Shown here: piece after piece, positions 1 through 9,420 of the stretch
Position numbering within the stretch: the first letter of the stretch is position 1
Layout: each line of letters opens with the position of its first letter
Assembly (NCBI GenBank): GCA_023666615.1
Contig: JAMPBQ010000011.1
Span: forward strand, 1 to 45,751
From: Clostridium sp.
GTDB lineage: Bacteria > Bacteroidota > Bacteroidia > Bacteroidales > Muribaculaceae
Length of the DNA: 45,751 bases
Direction of reading: 5' to 3'
Notes under the pieces: generated by a model
The model's database searches: none
The model's input: only the letters and a program-made list of their open reading frames with translations
Told to the model about the DNA's origin: nothing
Translations under genes and position numbers: made by a program

Positions 1-50
1 GCATCTGACTACGGATCAGAAGGTTACAGGTTTGAATCCTGTGCGAATCA
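1..50 (+). tRNA. tRNA-Arg (anticodon ACG), 5' part outside the window
   Basis: The 3' two thirds of a tRNA are visible. The anticodon stem TCTGA/TCAGA (4-8 and 16-20) encloses the seven-base loop CTACGGA, so the anticodon at 11-13 is ACG, which reads CGU arginine codons after A34 editing. The T arm has stem ACAGG/CCTGT and a TTTGAAT loop. Seven acceptor bases and a discriminator A follow, ending at 50. CCA is not encoded, as is common in Bacteroidetes. The D arm and 5' acceptor strand lie before base 1, so the acceptor pairing cannot be tested here. Confidence 0.9.
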
Positions 51-69
51 CTTAAAGCCTACACAACAA

Positions 70-109
70 ACGCCCCCGAACATTTTCTCTTCGGGGGCGT
101 TTATTTTTG
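70..109. terminator. Intrinsic terminator between tRNA-Arg and clpB
   Basis: An 11-bp perfect inverted repeat (70-80 with 90-100, GC-rich core CCCCCG) is followed by a T-rich run at 100-109 on the plus strand. It ends the tRNA-Arg transcript. The convergent clpB gene stops ten bases away on the other strand, where the flank is A-rich on the plus strand, so the same hairpin may serve both transcripts. Confidence 0.85.
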
Positions 110-118
110 TTCTGCCGA

Positions 119-2707
<2,589 letters not shown>

Positions 2708-2837
2708 AATATATAGTTGTTGCGATTAGTCTTTAGTAGAATAACACTCATTTGCGAATAAAGGTTTTGGGTCGGTCTCCATGAAATTGGCATGCCTTGT
2801 GCTTCATCGGCGAAAAGCCGCGAAAGATGCTCGGCAT

Positions 2838-2878
2838 AAAACATACATACAATTATCGCGCCACTGACAAAATGTCAG
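2838..2878 (-). promoter_or_regulatory. Candidate clpB promoter overlapping a palindrome
   Basis: CTGACA-AAA-TGTCAG (2864-2878) is a perfect 6-bp inverted repeat. Read on the minus strand it contains TTTG (2871-2868), followed 22 bp later by TATGTTTT (2845-2838), which is one base off TAnnTTTG. A start site near 2831 would leave a leader of about 120 nt before clpB. The overlap of a symmetric site with the -33 box suggests repressor or special sigma-factor control. No better clpB promoter was found. It is not the CIRCE element, whose sequence differs. Confidence 0.35.
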
Positions 2879-2912
2879 ATTGCGCATAAATATGCTAATA
2901 ATCGCAAACACA

Positions 2913-2944
2913 TTTGGTAGTCTCAAAAAAAGCTCCTAACTTTG
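2913..2944 (+). promoter_or_regulatory. Promoter of tRNA-Glu
   Basis: TTTG (2913-2916), 20 bp, then TAACTTTG (2937-2944) match the Bacteroidetes -33/-7 consensus exactly. The expected start site lies near 2950, about 20 nt before the mature tRNA. Confidence 0.75.
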
Positions 2945-2968
2945 CATCGTCAAACAACGACAGAGTAT

Positions 2969-3041
2969 GGCGATTTAGTGTAGTGGTCTAGCACGCCGCC
3001 CTCTCACGGCGGAAACCAGGGTTCGAGTCCCTGATTCGCTA
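2969..3041 (+). tRNA. tRNA-Glu (anticodon CTC)
   Basis: A 73-nt cloverleaf. The anticodon stem CCGCC/GGCGG (2996-3000 and 3008-3012) encloses CTCTCAC, giving anticodon CTC at 3003-3005 (reads GAG). The T arm is CAGGG-TTCGAGT-CCCTG and the D arm GTGT/GCAC. In the acceptor stem the first pair is a G-U and the sixth is a U-U mismatch, which is slightly unusual. No CCA is encoded. Bacteroidales usually also have a UUC tRNA-Glu; this is the CUC isoacceptor. Confidence 0.93.
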
Positions 3042-3043
3042 CA

Positions 3044-3079
3044 AAAGGCATCAAGCTCAAAGCTTGATGCCTTTTTTTA
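3044..3079 (+). terminator. Terminator of tRNA-Glu
   Basis: A 14-bp perfect stem (3044-3057 with 3061-3074) with a CAA triloop runs straight into a T tract. It starts three bases after the tRNA and so also defines the end of the transcript. Confidence 0.92.
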
Positions 3080-3172
3080 TTCCCCCTCCATCCCCTCTCA
3101 TCCCCCTCCAAACCCATTATCATCCAGCTCAACCGAGCATAGTTAGTGGGCAGTGTATAGCTATGCTGTCGT

Positions 3173-3398
3173 GGCGAAGCCGCAGCCGTAGTTCTTTTGT
3201 TGAGATAGTGTGGGAAATAACTCAATCAAAGCCTCGTAGAGGCTATATTGTGAATAACCCCAGGCGCAGCCTGGGGTCTATGATAATCAATAATGTAAGC
3301 CTCGTAGAGGTGTCGTTGTGGCAGTGGCATTTGTCCGGCCTTTTGGCGGTTTTTCAACAGTCCATGACATGCAATGAGTCAACCGCACGGCAAAGCCG
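3173..3398. repeat. Gene-free stretch with a cluster of short triloop hairpins
   Basis: 3080-3555 holds no credible gene. It does hold several small perfect hairpins with three-base loops: GGC-GAA-GCC (3173-3181), GCCTC-GTA-GAGGC (3231-3243), a 9-bp stem around GCA (3257-3277, ACCCCAGGC/GCCTGGGGT), a second copy of the GCCTC-GTA-GAGG unit (3299-3310), and CGGC-AAA-GCCG (3388-3398). They look like REP-type palindromes or remnants of a repeat array. The 116-residue open frame across them has no protein-like features. Confidence 0.5.
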
Positions 3399-3415
3399 GG
3401 CCTCATCACATTAAA

Positions 3416-3616
3416 ATCTCTAGCGAAGAGATTTGGATGTCTTGTAATAGATTATAAAACAATTATATGCGAAGTGTGTGATTTCTGCTTTTTTAAACAA
3501 TCTATGGCGAATGTTTAAGAAAATGGAGATTTTTTTGTTTTTTCAGCGCCCAAAATTTGGTCATTTATAGGAAATTACGTAATTTTGTGGCAAGAAGAGG
3601 TATCTCTTCGCTAGAG
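3416..3616. repeat. 15-bp inverted repeats, each itself a hairpin
   Basis: The 15 bases at 3418-3432 (CTCTAGCGAAGAGAT) reappear as an exact reverse complement at 3602-3616. The copies are 169 bp apart and each folds on itself (CTCT/AGAG arms). The right copy lies about ten bases after the predicted start site of the promoter at 3556-3587, so it would form a hairpin near the 5' end of that mRNA. The pair could be the ends of a small non-coding mobile element or two copies of a REP-like unit. Confidence 0.5.
3556..3587 (+). promoter_or_regulatory. Promoter of the small secreted protein operon
   Basis: TTTG (3556-3559), 20 bp, TAATTTTG (3580-3587) fit the -33/-7 consensus. The start site would be near 3593, giving a leader of about 115 nt. 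The sequence resembles the promoter at 5424-5455 beyond the two boxes: both read TTTGGTCATTT at the -33 and TTGTGGCA at the -7. Confidence 0.7.
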
Positions 3617-3707
3617 CAATTTGGCATAAACAAAAGGAAACAATCCTATTTTGCCTATGATTTCCAATAGTATACAAGTACAATAATTTAATAATAACCA
3701 ATCAAGA

Positions 3708-4178
3708 ATGAAGCATTTCTACACAATTATGGCCTCGGCTGTGTTTGCCTGTACGTTTGCTGCGCATGCCGATAGCCACAAGTTGGTGCTCGGCCATCCC
3801 GATGGCGATAAGCACATCAACGTCAGCGACATCAAGCAAATCACTTTCGATGGCACACAGATGACGATTGCCACCTCTCAGGGCAATCACCAGGCCGATG
3901 TGCTCTCACTCTCGAACATCAAGTTCGATATGGCCACGTCCTCGGCCGAGAGCATCAGCAAAGACTTTGAAGATGGAGCCAATATCGAGCTCAGCGCCGG
4001 AGTCCTCACCGTCACCGTGGCCGGCGACGGAATGGCCCAAGTCGACGTCTACGCCATCAGTGGCGTTAAGGCGGCCTCTGCCGCCGCCACCGGAAGCGTC
4101 ACGGTTGACCTAAACTCGCTCTCCACAGGCGTATACATCATCAAAGCAAACAATAAAACCATAAAATTCACCCGCTAA
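3708..4178 (+). CDS. Small secreted protein with a type IX-like C-terminal tail
   Basis: This 156-residue protein has an N-terminal signal peptide (hydrophobic to about residue 20, AAHA then D). A short segment with the pattern LGH..GDKHINVSDIKQITF follows, a motif that recurs near the N-terminus of many Bacteroidales exported proteins. The last 60-70 residues resemble the Por/type IX sorting domain: VDVYAISGVK, then LSTGVYIIKANN and a basic end. Nearly the whole mature protein is therefore motif plus sorting domain, with no enzymatic domain. The next gene starts one base after the stop codon and carries the same ITF motif, so the two are translated from one mRNA. The function is unknown; a surface or periplasmic partner of the next product is inference. 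Confidence 0.7.
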   Translation: MKHFYTIMASAVFACTFAAHADSHKLVLGHPDGDKHINVSDIKQITFDGTQMTIATSQGNHQADVLSLSNIKFDMATSSAESISKDFEDGANIELSAGVLTVTVAGDGMAQVDVYAISGVKAASAAATGSVTVDLNSLSTGVYIIKANNKTIKFTR

Positions 4179-4179
4179 A

Positions 4180-5292
4180 ATGAAAAAACTAACAGCCCTT
4201 ACCATATCAATGGCCGTGGCCGCGTCGGCTATGGCCCAGGAAGCGACTCCCGTAATGCACATCAACCTCAAGGGAGGCGCTACAATCGACTACACTCTCT
4301 CTGAGATTGAAACCATTACATTCGAAGAAGTGACTGCGGCTCCGCTGCCCGCCGAGTTCGCCGTGCCCACCGATTTCTCAGCAAGCTACGTGCAGAAGAT
4401 CATGGCCGGCGGAAAGCAGGTGGCCGAAGTGGCTAAGGAATACGTTAAAGACCTGGGCCAGGTGGTAGTGGTTTATCCCTGCGACGAAAACGGTAAGGCC
4501 ATCCTCACAAAAGGCATGACCACTACAGGCGCCACCGTATCATGGGCCAGCAACAAGCCCACAGTGGGCGAGGCCGCCGGTGACATAGCCAAATTCTATG
4601 TAGTGGACGGCGAGCTGGCTTCATCATACGATGGCGAGACCCAGACAGCCACCGCCGTGGCCGACGTACTCGTTGACCGCCGCGGCACCGAGACCCAGAC
4701 CTACCGCATCGTGAAAATCGGCGAGCAATACTGGATGGCCGACAACCTCCGCGCCACAAAGTGGAATGACGGCACCGCAATCGACGGTTTTGCAGTAACT
4801 CAGGGTGATGACTGGAGCGCTAATACCACTGGATGCTACCTCGTTGATACAGAGTCTGATTGGGTGGCCATCGCGGGCCTCCTTTATAACGGCTATTGCG
4901 CGGTTAGCGACAAAATCGCTCCAGAAGGTTGGCATGTGCCTACCTGCGACGACTATGGTAAAATCAAGACTTCCGTGGGAAAAGCTACAGCATCCCTTTA
5001 TCGCGACGATACGCCTATGGCTTGGTCTGACGGCACAGCATGCACAAATGAGACGGGATTTTCAATCGTTGCCACAGGATATTACGTAAATGCTGGTGAT
5101 TTAAATGTTAACGCCCAATTCTCTGAAACGCAAATTTGGACAAAGGACAGTTCCATAGATTTCCTTACAAGAAAAAAAGCCTTGGACTTCTTGTGGGTAA
5201 GAGCATCGAGCGCAAGTGTAGTTTTCCCCACAAAGGGTTTGTCTCCTCATGATTATGCCTTTGGCCACTGCATCCGCCTGGTGCGTGACTAA
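4180..5292 (+). CDS. Secreted FISUMP-domain protein
   Basis: This 370-residue exported protein has a signal peptide MKKLTALTISMAVAASAMAQ with a clear AMA-Q cleavage site. It is followed by the segment LKGGATIDYTLSEIETITF, the same type of motif as in the gene before. Residues from about 170 match the Fibrobacter succinogenes major paralogous (FISUMP) domain: IGEQYWMADNLRATKWNDG, GLLYNGYCAV, APEGWHVPT, and a C-terminal end of the type FGHCIRLVRD. This fold is common in Bacteroidetes surface proteins and has no assigned reaction. The middle (about 60-165) is probably an Ig-like or linker region. It lies in a two-gene operon ended by the terminator at 5327. Confidence 0.85.
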   Translation: MKKLTALTISMAVAASAMAQEATPVMHINLKGGATIDYTLSEIETITFEEVTAAPLPAEFAVPTDFSASYVQKIMAGGKQVAEVAKEYVKDLGQVVVVYPCDENGKAILTKGMTTTGATVSWASNKPTVGEAAGDIAKFYVVDGELASSYDGETQTATAVADVLVDRRGTETQTYRIVKIGEQYWMADNLRATKWNDGTAIDGFAVTQGDDWSANTTGCYLVDTESDWVAIAGLLYNGYCAVSDKIAPEGWHVPTCDDYGKIKTSVGKATASLYRDDTPMAWSDGTACTNETGFSIVATGYYVNAGDLNVNAQFSETQIWTKDSSIDFLTRKKALDFLWVRASSASVVFPTKGLSPHDYAFGHCIRLVRD

Positions 5293-5326
5293 GGCCTAAT
5301 CTAATACATTTACATTAGCTATATTA

Positions 5327-5360
5327 TCCCCCGATGACCTCCTGGCCATCGGGGGATTTT
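5327..5360 (+). terminator. Terminator after the FISUMP gene
   Basis: A 10-bp perfect stem (TCCCCCGATG at 5327-5336 with its complement at 5347-5356) is followed by ATTTTCG. The T run is short but the stem is strong and well placed, 35 bp after the stop codon. Confidence 0.75.
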
Positions 5361-5423
5361 CGTCAAAAATCAATTGTGTTTCGCACGGAAATCGCCGCTT
5401 CCCGCCAAATCTTGGGGGTGTCG

Positions 5424-5455
5424 TTTGGTCATTTCATCACAATTGCCTAAATTTG
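5424..5455 (+). promoter_or_regulatory. Promoter of the structured leader RNA
   Basis: TTTG (5424-5427), 20 bp, TAAATTTG (5448-5455) match the consensus exactly. Transcription should start near 5461, some 15 nt before the left arm of the long stem at 5478. It shares GGTCATTT and GTGGCA flanks with the promoter at 3556. Confidence 0.75.
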
Positions 5456-5477
5456 TGGCATGAAACATTTCTACTGA

Positions 5478-5722
5478 CATACACATCTCATTGAGGTAAA
5501 AAAATAGTTGCCTCCACCGAATTTCAATGAATGCATAGAATGCCGGTAGCTTATGGTGTGCCCATGCGCCAGGCCTATGCATTGCGGACATTGACATTCT
5601 GGGTGGACAGCCGGGGGAGGGCCTCCGGCAACAACTATAAGCAAGCCGTTTGCTTCCACCGCGCAGTCCACTGGTGGCATAGCATGCGGCAATTTTTTTA
5701 CCTCAAAAAACAAATGTGTATG
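5478..5722 (+). ncRNA. Structured leader RNA (or ncRNA) closed by a 27-bp long-range stem
   Basis: The two ends pair over 27 bp in three blocks: 5478-5486 with 5714-5722 (CATACACAT/ATGTGTATG), 5492-5504 with 5693-5705 (13 bp, TGAGGTAAAAAAA), and 5508-5512 with 5688-5692. Inside are further helices: a long arm using 5513-5518/5602-5607 and 5530-5538/5575-5583 (9 bp), then 5610-5614/5625-5629, 5639-5644/5650-5655, and 5656-5660/5673-5677. The result is a multibranched RNA of about 245 nt. Both possible start codons of the next gene (5714, 5720) lie in the right strand of the outer stem. It may be a translational control element or a stable RNA. The reading frame through it (from 5531) is open but does not look like a protein domain. 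Covariation has not been tested. Confidence 0.6.
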
Positions 5723-6277
5723 AAAACAAATCAGACAACCAACAATTTCAACCTCAGCCTAAAGTCATCAACCCCTCTTCAGGCCCTGGAGGCCAAGGCG
5801 CTCAAAGCCCGCGCGATTGCCCTGGCCAAAGCCGCCGGCAAGAAGGAGGATCCAAAAACAAAAGACAAGAAAAAGCGGGCAAAAGAGCTAACCCCGATTG
5901 AGCGCAGCCTGCGTAATCTCGAACGCGCGGTGCAGGGGTGGAAGCTTGATGGCCGCGCCGCCGCTTTCGAAAGGGGCAAGGGCGACACGGCCGCATGCGC
6001 CACGATAAGCATATTCAAAGTCGACGCCGCAAAAAAGGAAGAGTTCATGGCGGAGCGGCAAGGCGACGCAAAGCCGAGGGCGGAGAAACGCTACGTCTTC
6101 TACCCCGACCCCCTGATGCCTTCGCGCCTGGGATCAGTGGCCATATATGGCAAGGAGGCGCGCGAAACGCTGGAGGCGGTGGCCAAGGCCGGCCACATCT
6201 TCGGGCATAGAATCCGCTGCGCCACGGTAGAATTTGGATGCCGCCCGTTCGTGGACGTGAAATTTTCCAAGTTTTAG
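5720..6277 (+). CDS. Basic protein of unknown function, preceded by the structured RNA
   Basis: I do not recognise this 185-residue protein. It has no signal peptide or membrane segment. The first 35 residues are polar (MKTNQTTNNFNLSLKSS). A very lysine-, arginine- and alanine-rich helical stretch follows (about 30-65, including KTKDKKKRAKELTPIERSLRNLERAV), then a more globular part with YVFYPDPLMPSRLGSVAIYG and a C-terminal RCATVEFGCRPFVDVKF. The charge suggests nucleic-acid or ribosome contact, which is inference. The start at 5720 (or 5714, adding Met-Cys) was chosen because the frame upstream runs through a strongly folded RNA. Both ATGs are in its outer stem, so translation should depend on opening that stem. 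Confidence 0.6.
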   Translation: MKTNQTTNNFNLSLKSSTPLQALEAKALKARAIALAKAAGKKEDPKTKDKKKRAKELTPIERSLRNLERAVQGWKLDGRAAAFERGKGDTAACATISIFKVDAAKKEEFMAERQGDAKPRAEKRYVFYPDPLMPSRLGSVAIYGKEARETLEAVAKAGHIFGHRIRCATVEFGCRPFVDVKFSKF

Positions 6278-6310
6278 GCATATCTTCCCGTTTATTAAAA
6301 TGATTTTTCG

Positions 6311-6318
6311 TAACTTTG
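6311..6318 (+). promoter_or_regulatory. -7 box for the RlmL-like gene
   Basis: TAACTTTG matches the -7 consensus 39 bp before the start codon. No good TTTG is found 19-21 bp upstream, so the -33 part is weak or degenerate. Confidence 0.5.
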
Positions 6319-6356
6319 CGCCGTAAAATAAATGTGACTAAAAAAGAATCCGCGAT

Positions 6357-8069
6357 ATGCAAAATTTCCAAATGGTGGCCAAAACCCTCAAAGGCCTTGA
6401 AGAGGTGCTGGCCGAAGAGCTCAGGGACCTCGGCGCCGAAAACGTTGAGCCCGGCAAGCGCATGGTTTCCTTCGAGGGAAATTTAGAGACGCTCTACAAA
6501 GCCAACATGTGCTGCCGCACCGCGCTGCGCATCCTAAAGCCATTCTACTCCTTCACAGCCCACACCCCCGACGAGCTTTATGAGAAAGCCAGGGATTATG
6601 ACTGGGACACGCTCCTTTCGGTCGACAAGACATTCTGCATCGACACCGTGGCATTCAGCGAGGACTTTACCCACTCGCATTTCGTGACTTACAGGGTGAA
6701 GGACGCCATTGTGGATTGGTTCCGCGACAAGTACGGCCCCGACCAGCGCCCGGGCGTCAGGCTGAAGGAGGCCGATGTGATGATCAATGTGCATATCTCA
6801 GGCGGAAACGTCACCTTCTCGCTCGATTCATCGGGAGAGTCGCTCCACCGCCGAGGCTACCGTGTGGCGCAGACCGACGCCCCCATCAGCGAGGTGCTTG
6901 CCGCCGGCATAATCCTGATGAGCGGATGGAGGGGCGGAGAGCCTTTTGTCGACCCAATGTGCGGCTCCGGCACGTTCTTGATCGAGGCGGCATTGATCGC
7001 CGCCAACATCAAGCCCGGCCTTTACCGCAAGTCGTTCGCCTTCATGCAGTGGCCCGATTTTGACCAAGACCTGTACGATGCGATATACAATGACGATACA
7101 GAGGAGCGCACCCCGGCGTTCCCAATCATAGGCGCCGACATTTCGCCGGCTGCCATAGATATCGCCACCCGCAACGTCAAGAGCGCGGGCATGGGAAAAT
7201 ACATCGAGCTAAAGACTATGCCCATTGCCCACTGGGAAGAGGCGCCCGCTCCGGCCGGCGTCCTTGTTACGAATCCTCCCTACGGCGAGCGCATCAGCGT
7301 GCCCGATATGGAAGGACTTTACACCACCATCGGCAATCGCCTGAAGAACGCCTTCAAGGGGTATCACGCCTGGATTATCGGCTATCGCGATGAATATTTC
7401 CAGAAGATAGGCCTGGCTCCTTCGCAGAAAGTGGAGTTGCTCAACGGTTCGCTTGAATGCGAGCTCCGCGAATACGTGATATTCGAAGGCGACAAAAAGA
7501 CCTTCCTGGCCAACGGCGGCCGCCTTAAGGATAAGCCGCAGGACGAGGCGCCCCGAGATCGCAAGCCCTTTGACCGCGAGCGCAAGCCCTTTGACAGGGA
7601 TCGGAAGTCCTTCGACAAGGATCAGAAGCCCTATGACCGTGACCGCAAGCCCTTTGACCGCGAGCGCAAGCCCTTTGACAGGGATAGGAAGCCCTTTGAC
7701 CGCGAGCGCAAGCCTTTCGACAGAGATCGGAAGCCCTTTGACCGCGATAGCAAGTCCTATGACCGTGACCGGAAGCCTTTCGACCGCGAGCGCAAGCCCT
7801 TCGACAGAGATAGGAAGCCCTTTGACCGCGACCGCAAGCCCTTTGACAGGGATCGGAAGCCCTTTGACCGCGAGCGCAAGCCGTTTGACCGCGAGCGCAA
7901 GCCTTTCGATCGAGACCAGAAGCCCGAGCGCAGGGAGGAAAAGTCGGAAAATCCATTGGCATTGCGGCGCAATCCTGATGCGCTGAAGATGCTGCAAAAC
8001 CGCCAGCCTTCGTTGCCGCCTACAATGCGCAAGCGCGGATGGCGCAAGAAGGACGAAGGCGAAGAATAG
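6357..8069 (+). CDS. RlmL-like 23S rRNA guanine-N2 methyltransferase with a repetitive charged tail
   Basis: This is a cytoplasmic SAM-dependent RNA methylase of the THUMP plus UPF0020 class (RlmL/RlmK N-terminal half, m2G in 23S rRNA). An N-terminal ferredoxin-like/THUMP part fills about residues 1-160. The Rossmann methylase follows, with motif I DPMCGSGTF near residue 199 and catalytic motif NPPYGER near 306. The enzyme proper ends near residue 390. The remaining 170 residues are unusual: 17 tandem seven-residue units of the form KPFDRxR (about 403-521), then a basic end (MRKRGWRKKDE). Such Arg/Asp/Lys/Phe tails are probably disordered and RNA-binding. There is no RlmK-like second methylase, so it is shorter than enterobacterial RlmL. 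The exact target base is inferred from family. Confidence 0.88.
   Translation: MQNFQMVAKTLKGLEEVLAEELRDLGAENVEPGKRMVSFEGNLETLYKANMCCRTALRILKPFYSFTAHTPDELYEKARDYDWDTLLSVDKTFCIDTVAFSEDFTHSHFVTYRVKDAIVDWFRDKYGPDQRPGVRLKEADVMINVHISGGNVTFSLDSSGESLHRRGYRVAQTDAPISEVLAAGIILMSGWRGGEPFVDPMCGSGTFLIEAALIAANIKPGLYRKSFAFMQWPDFDQDLYDAIYNDDTEERTPAFPIIGADISPAAIDIATRNVKSAGMGKYIELKTMPIAHWEEAPAPAGVLVTNPPYGERISVPDMEGLYTTIGNRLKNAFKGYHAWIIGYRDEYFQKIGLAPSQKVELLNGSLECELREYVIFEGDKKTFLANGGRLKDKPQDEAPRDRKPFDRERKPFDRDRKSFDKDQKPYDRDRKPFDRERKPFDRDRKPFDRERKPFDRDRKPFDRDSKSYDRDRKPFDRERKPFDRDRKPFDRDRKPFDRDRKPFDRERKPFDRERKPFDRDQKPERREEKSENPLALRRNPDALKMLQNRQPSLPPTMRKRGWRKKDEGEE
7563..7919 (+). repeat. 17 x 21-bp in-frame tandem repeat
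   Basis: The unit encodes Lys-Pro-Phe-Asp-Arg-(Glu/Asp)-Arg with few substitutions (KSFDKDQ, KPYDRDR, DS in unit 9). Unit length is a multiple of three, so copy-number change keeps the frame and changes only the tail length. Several units are identical or nearly so at DNA level (gaccgcgagcgcaagccctt), which points to recent slippage or recombination. Confidence 0.95.
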
Positions 8070-8148
8070 CCCAATTTTGCCTATGCGTTGAGCCGTGGCG
8101 AGGTATAAATACATTCAATTTCACAAATCCCACCAAATCACCCACTTA

Positions 8149-9420
8149 ATGAACATTCTTCTCCTTGGCAGCGGCGGACGCGAAGCCGCCCTCGCAAAAA
8201 AAATAAGCGAAAGCCCCCTCGCCGACAAGCTTTTTATAGCTCCCGGCAATGGCGGCACCTCAAAATATGGCGAAAATGTCAACATTTCGCCCCTTGACTT
8301 CCCCACGCTTGTGAACTTCGTTGAAGAGCATGGCGTTGAGCTCGTGGTTGTGGGCAACGAAGACCCCCTTGTGGCCGGCATCCGCGATTTCTTCGCGAAG
8401 GAGGCTCCAAATGTCCTGCTTGTGGGGCCGGCTGCCGATGGCGCCCAGCTTGAAGGCAGCAAGGACTTCGCCAAGAGATTCATGGCCCGCCATGGCATTC
8501 CCACCGCTCGCTATCATACATTCGACGCATCATCCTTGGATCAGGCCGACGCGTTCCTGGACCAGCTGCAGCCCCCCTACGTGCTAAAGGCCGACGGGCT
8601 GGCCGCCGGAAAGGGCGTAATTATCCTAAATAATTTGGATGAGGCGAAATCCACCCTTCGCGAGATGTTGGGAGGAATGTTCGGCAAGTCCTCGGCCACA
8701 GTGGTCATTGAGGAGTTTCTCGATGGCATCGAGTGCTCGGTGTTCGCTTTGCTCGACGGCAAAGGTGGCTTCCGCTTGTTGCCCGAGGCCAAGGACTACA
8801 AGCGCGTTGGCGAGGGCGACACCGGCCTCAACACAGGCGGAATGGGCGCCATTAGCCCAGTGCCTTTCGCCGACAAGGCGTTTATGAGCAAGGTGGTCAG
8901 CCGGATAGTGGAGCCCACCGTAAATGGCCTTATCGCCGACGGCATAGACTACCGCGGATTCGTGTTCTTCGGCCTCATCAACGTAAAGGGCGAGCCGATG
9001 GTGATTGAGTACAACGTGCGCATGGGCGACCCTGAGACCGAGGTAGTTATGCCCCGCCTCGCCAGCGACCTCGTGGAGCTGCTGCTGGGCGCAGCCAAGG
9101 GCAATCTTGCCGACATCCCGGCTGAGCATGACGAACGCGCCGCCGCCACGGTTATGGCCGTATCTGGCGGTTACCCGGGCTCATATCCCAAGGGATTGGA
9201 AATCACCGGCAACCTTGACCCCGAGGAAACAGTTCTCTTCCATGCAGGCACAAAGATGCAGGATGGCAAGCTTCTGACCAATGGCGGCCGCGTGATAGCC
9301 GCCACTTCCCTGGCCGAAACGCTGCCGCAAGCTTTGGAGAAGAGCTATAAGGCAATAGATGAAATAAAATTCGACGGCAAATATTTCCGCCGTGACATTG
9401 GCCGCGACGTGCTGAAATGA
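8149..9420 (+). CDS. purD: Phosphoribosylamine-glycine ligase
   Basis: GAR synthetase, second step of de novo purine synthesis: 5-phosphoribosylamine + glycine + ATP gives GAR. An ATP-grasp enzyme of 423 residues, the usual length. Visible are the N-terminal GSGGREAAL nucleotide-fold motif, LKADGLAAGKGV (ATP-grasp loop), GGMGAISPVP, and EYNVRMGDPETE (metal and substrate site). The start at 8149 was chosen because the family begins MNILLLGSGGRE; the frame remains open upstream to a GTG at 8095, but those residues are not family-like. Its stop overlaps the next start by four bases (ATGA), indicating coupled translation with the membrane protein gene. Confidence 0.96.
   Translation: MNILLLGSGGREAALAKKISESPLADKLFIAPGNGGTSKYGENVNISPLDFPTLVNFVEEHGVELVVVGNEDPLVAGIRDFFAKEAPNVLLVGPAADGAQLEGSKDFAKRFMARHGIPTARYHTFDASSLDQADAFLDQLQPPYVLKADGLAAGKGVIILNNLDEAKSTLREMLGGMFGKSSATVVIEEFLDGIECSVFALLDGKGGFRLLPEAKDYKRVGEGDTGLNTGGMGAISPVPFADKAFMSKVVSRIVEPTVNGLIADGIDYRGFVFFGLINVKGEPMVIEYNVRMGDPETEVVMPRLASDLVELLLGAAKGNLADIPAEHDERAAATVMAVSGGYPGSYPKGLEITGNLDPEETVLFHAGTKMQDGKLLTNGGRVIAATSLAETLPQALEKSYKAIDEIKFDGKYFRRDIGRDVLK

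Noticed and set aside
3064-3414. 116-residue open frame after tRNA-Glu
   Set aside because: It begins inside the tRNA terminator and crosses several hairpins; composition is not protein-like.
5531-5713. N-terminal extension of the basic protein (frame from 5531, with SRGRASGNNYKQAV)
   Set aside because: It runs through a strongly base-paired RNA and lacks a protein-like profile. The Gly-Asn-Asn-Tyr string recalled diversity-generating retroelement variable regions, but no reverse transcriptase or second repeat copy is in the window.
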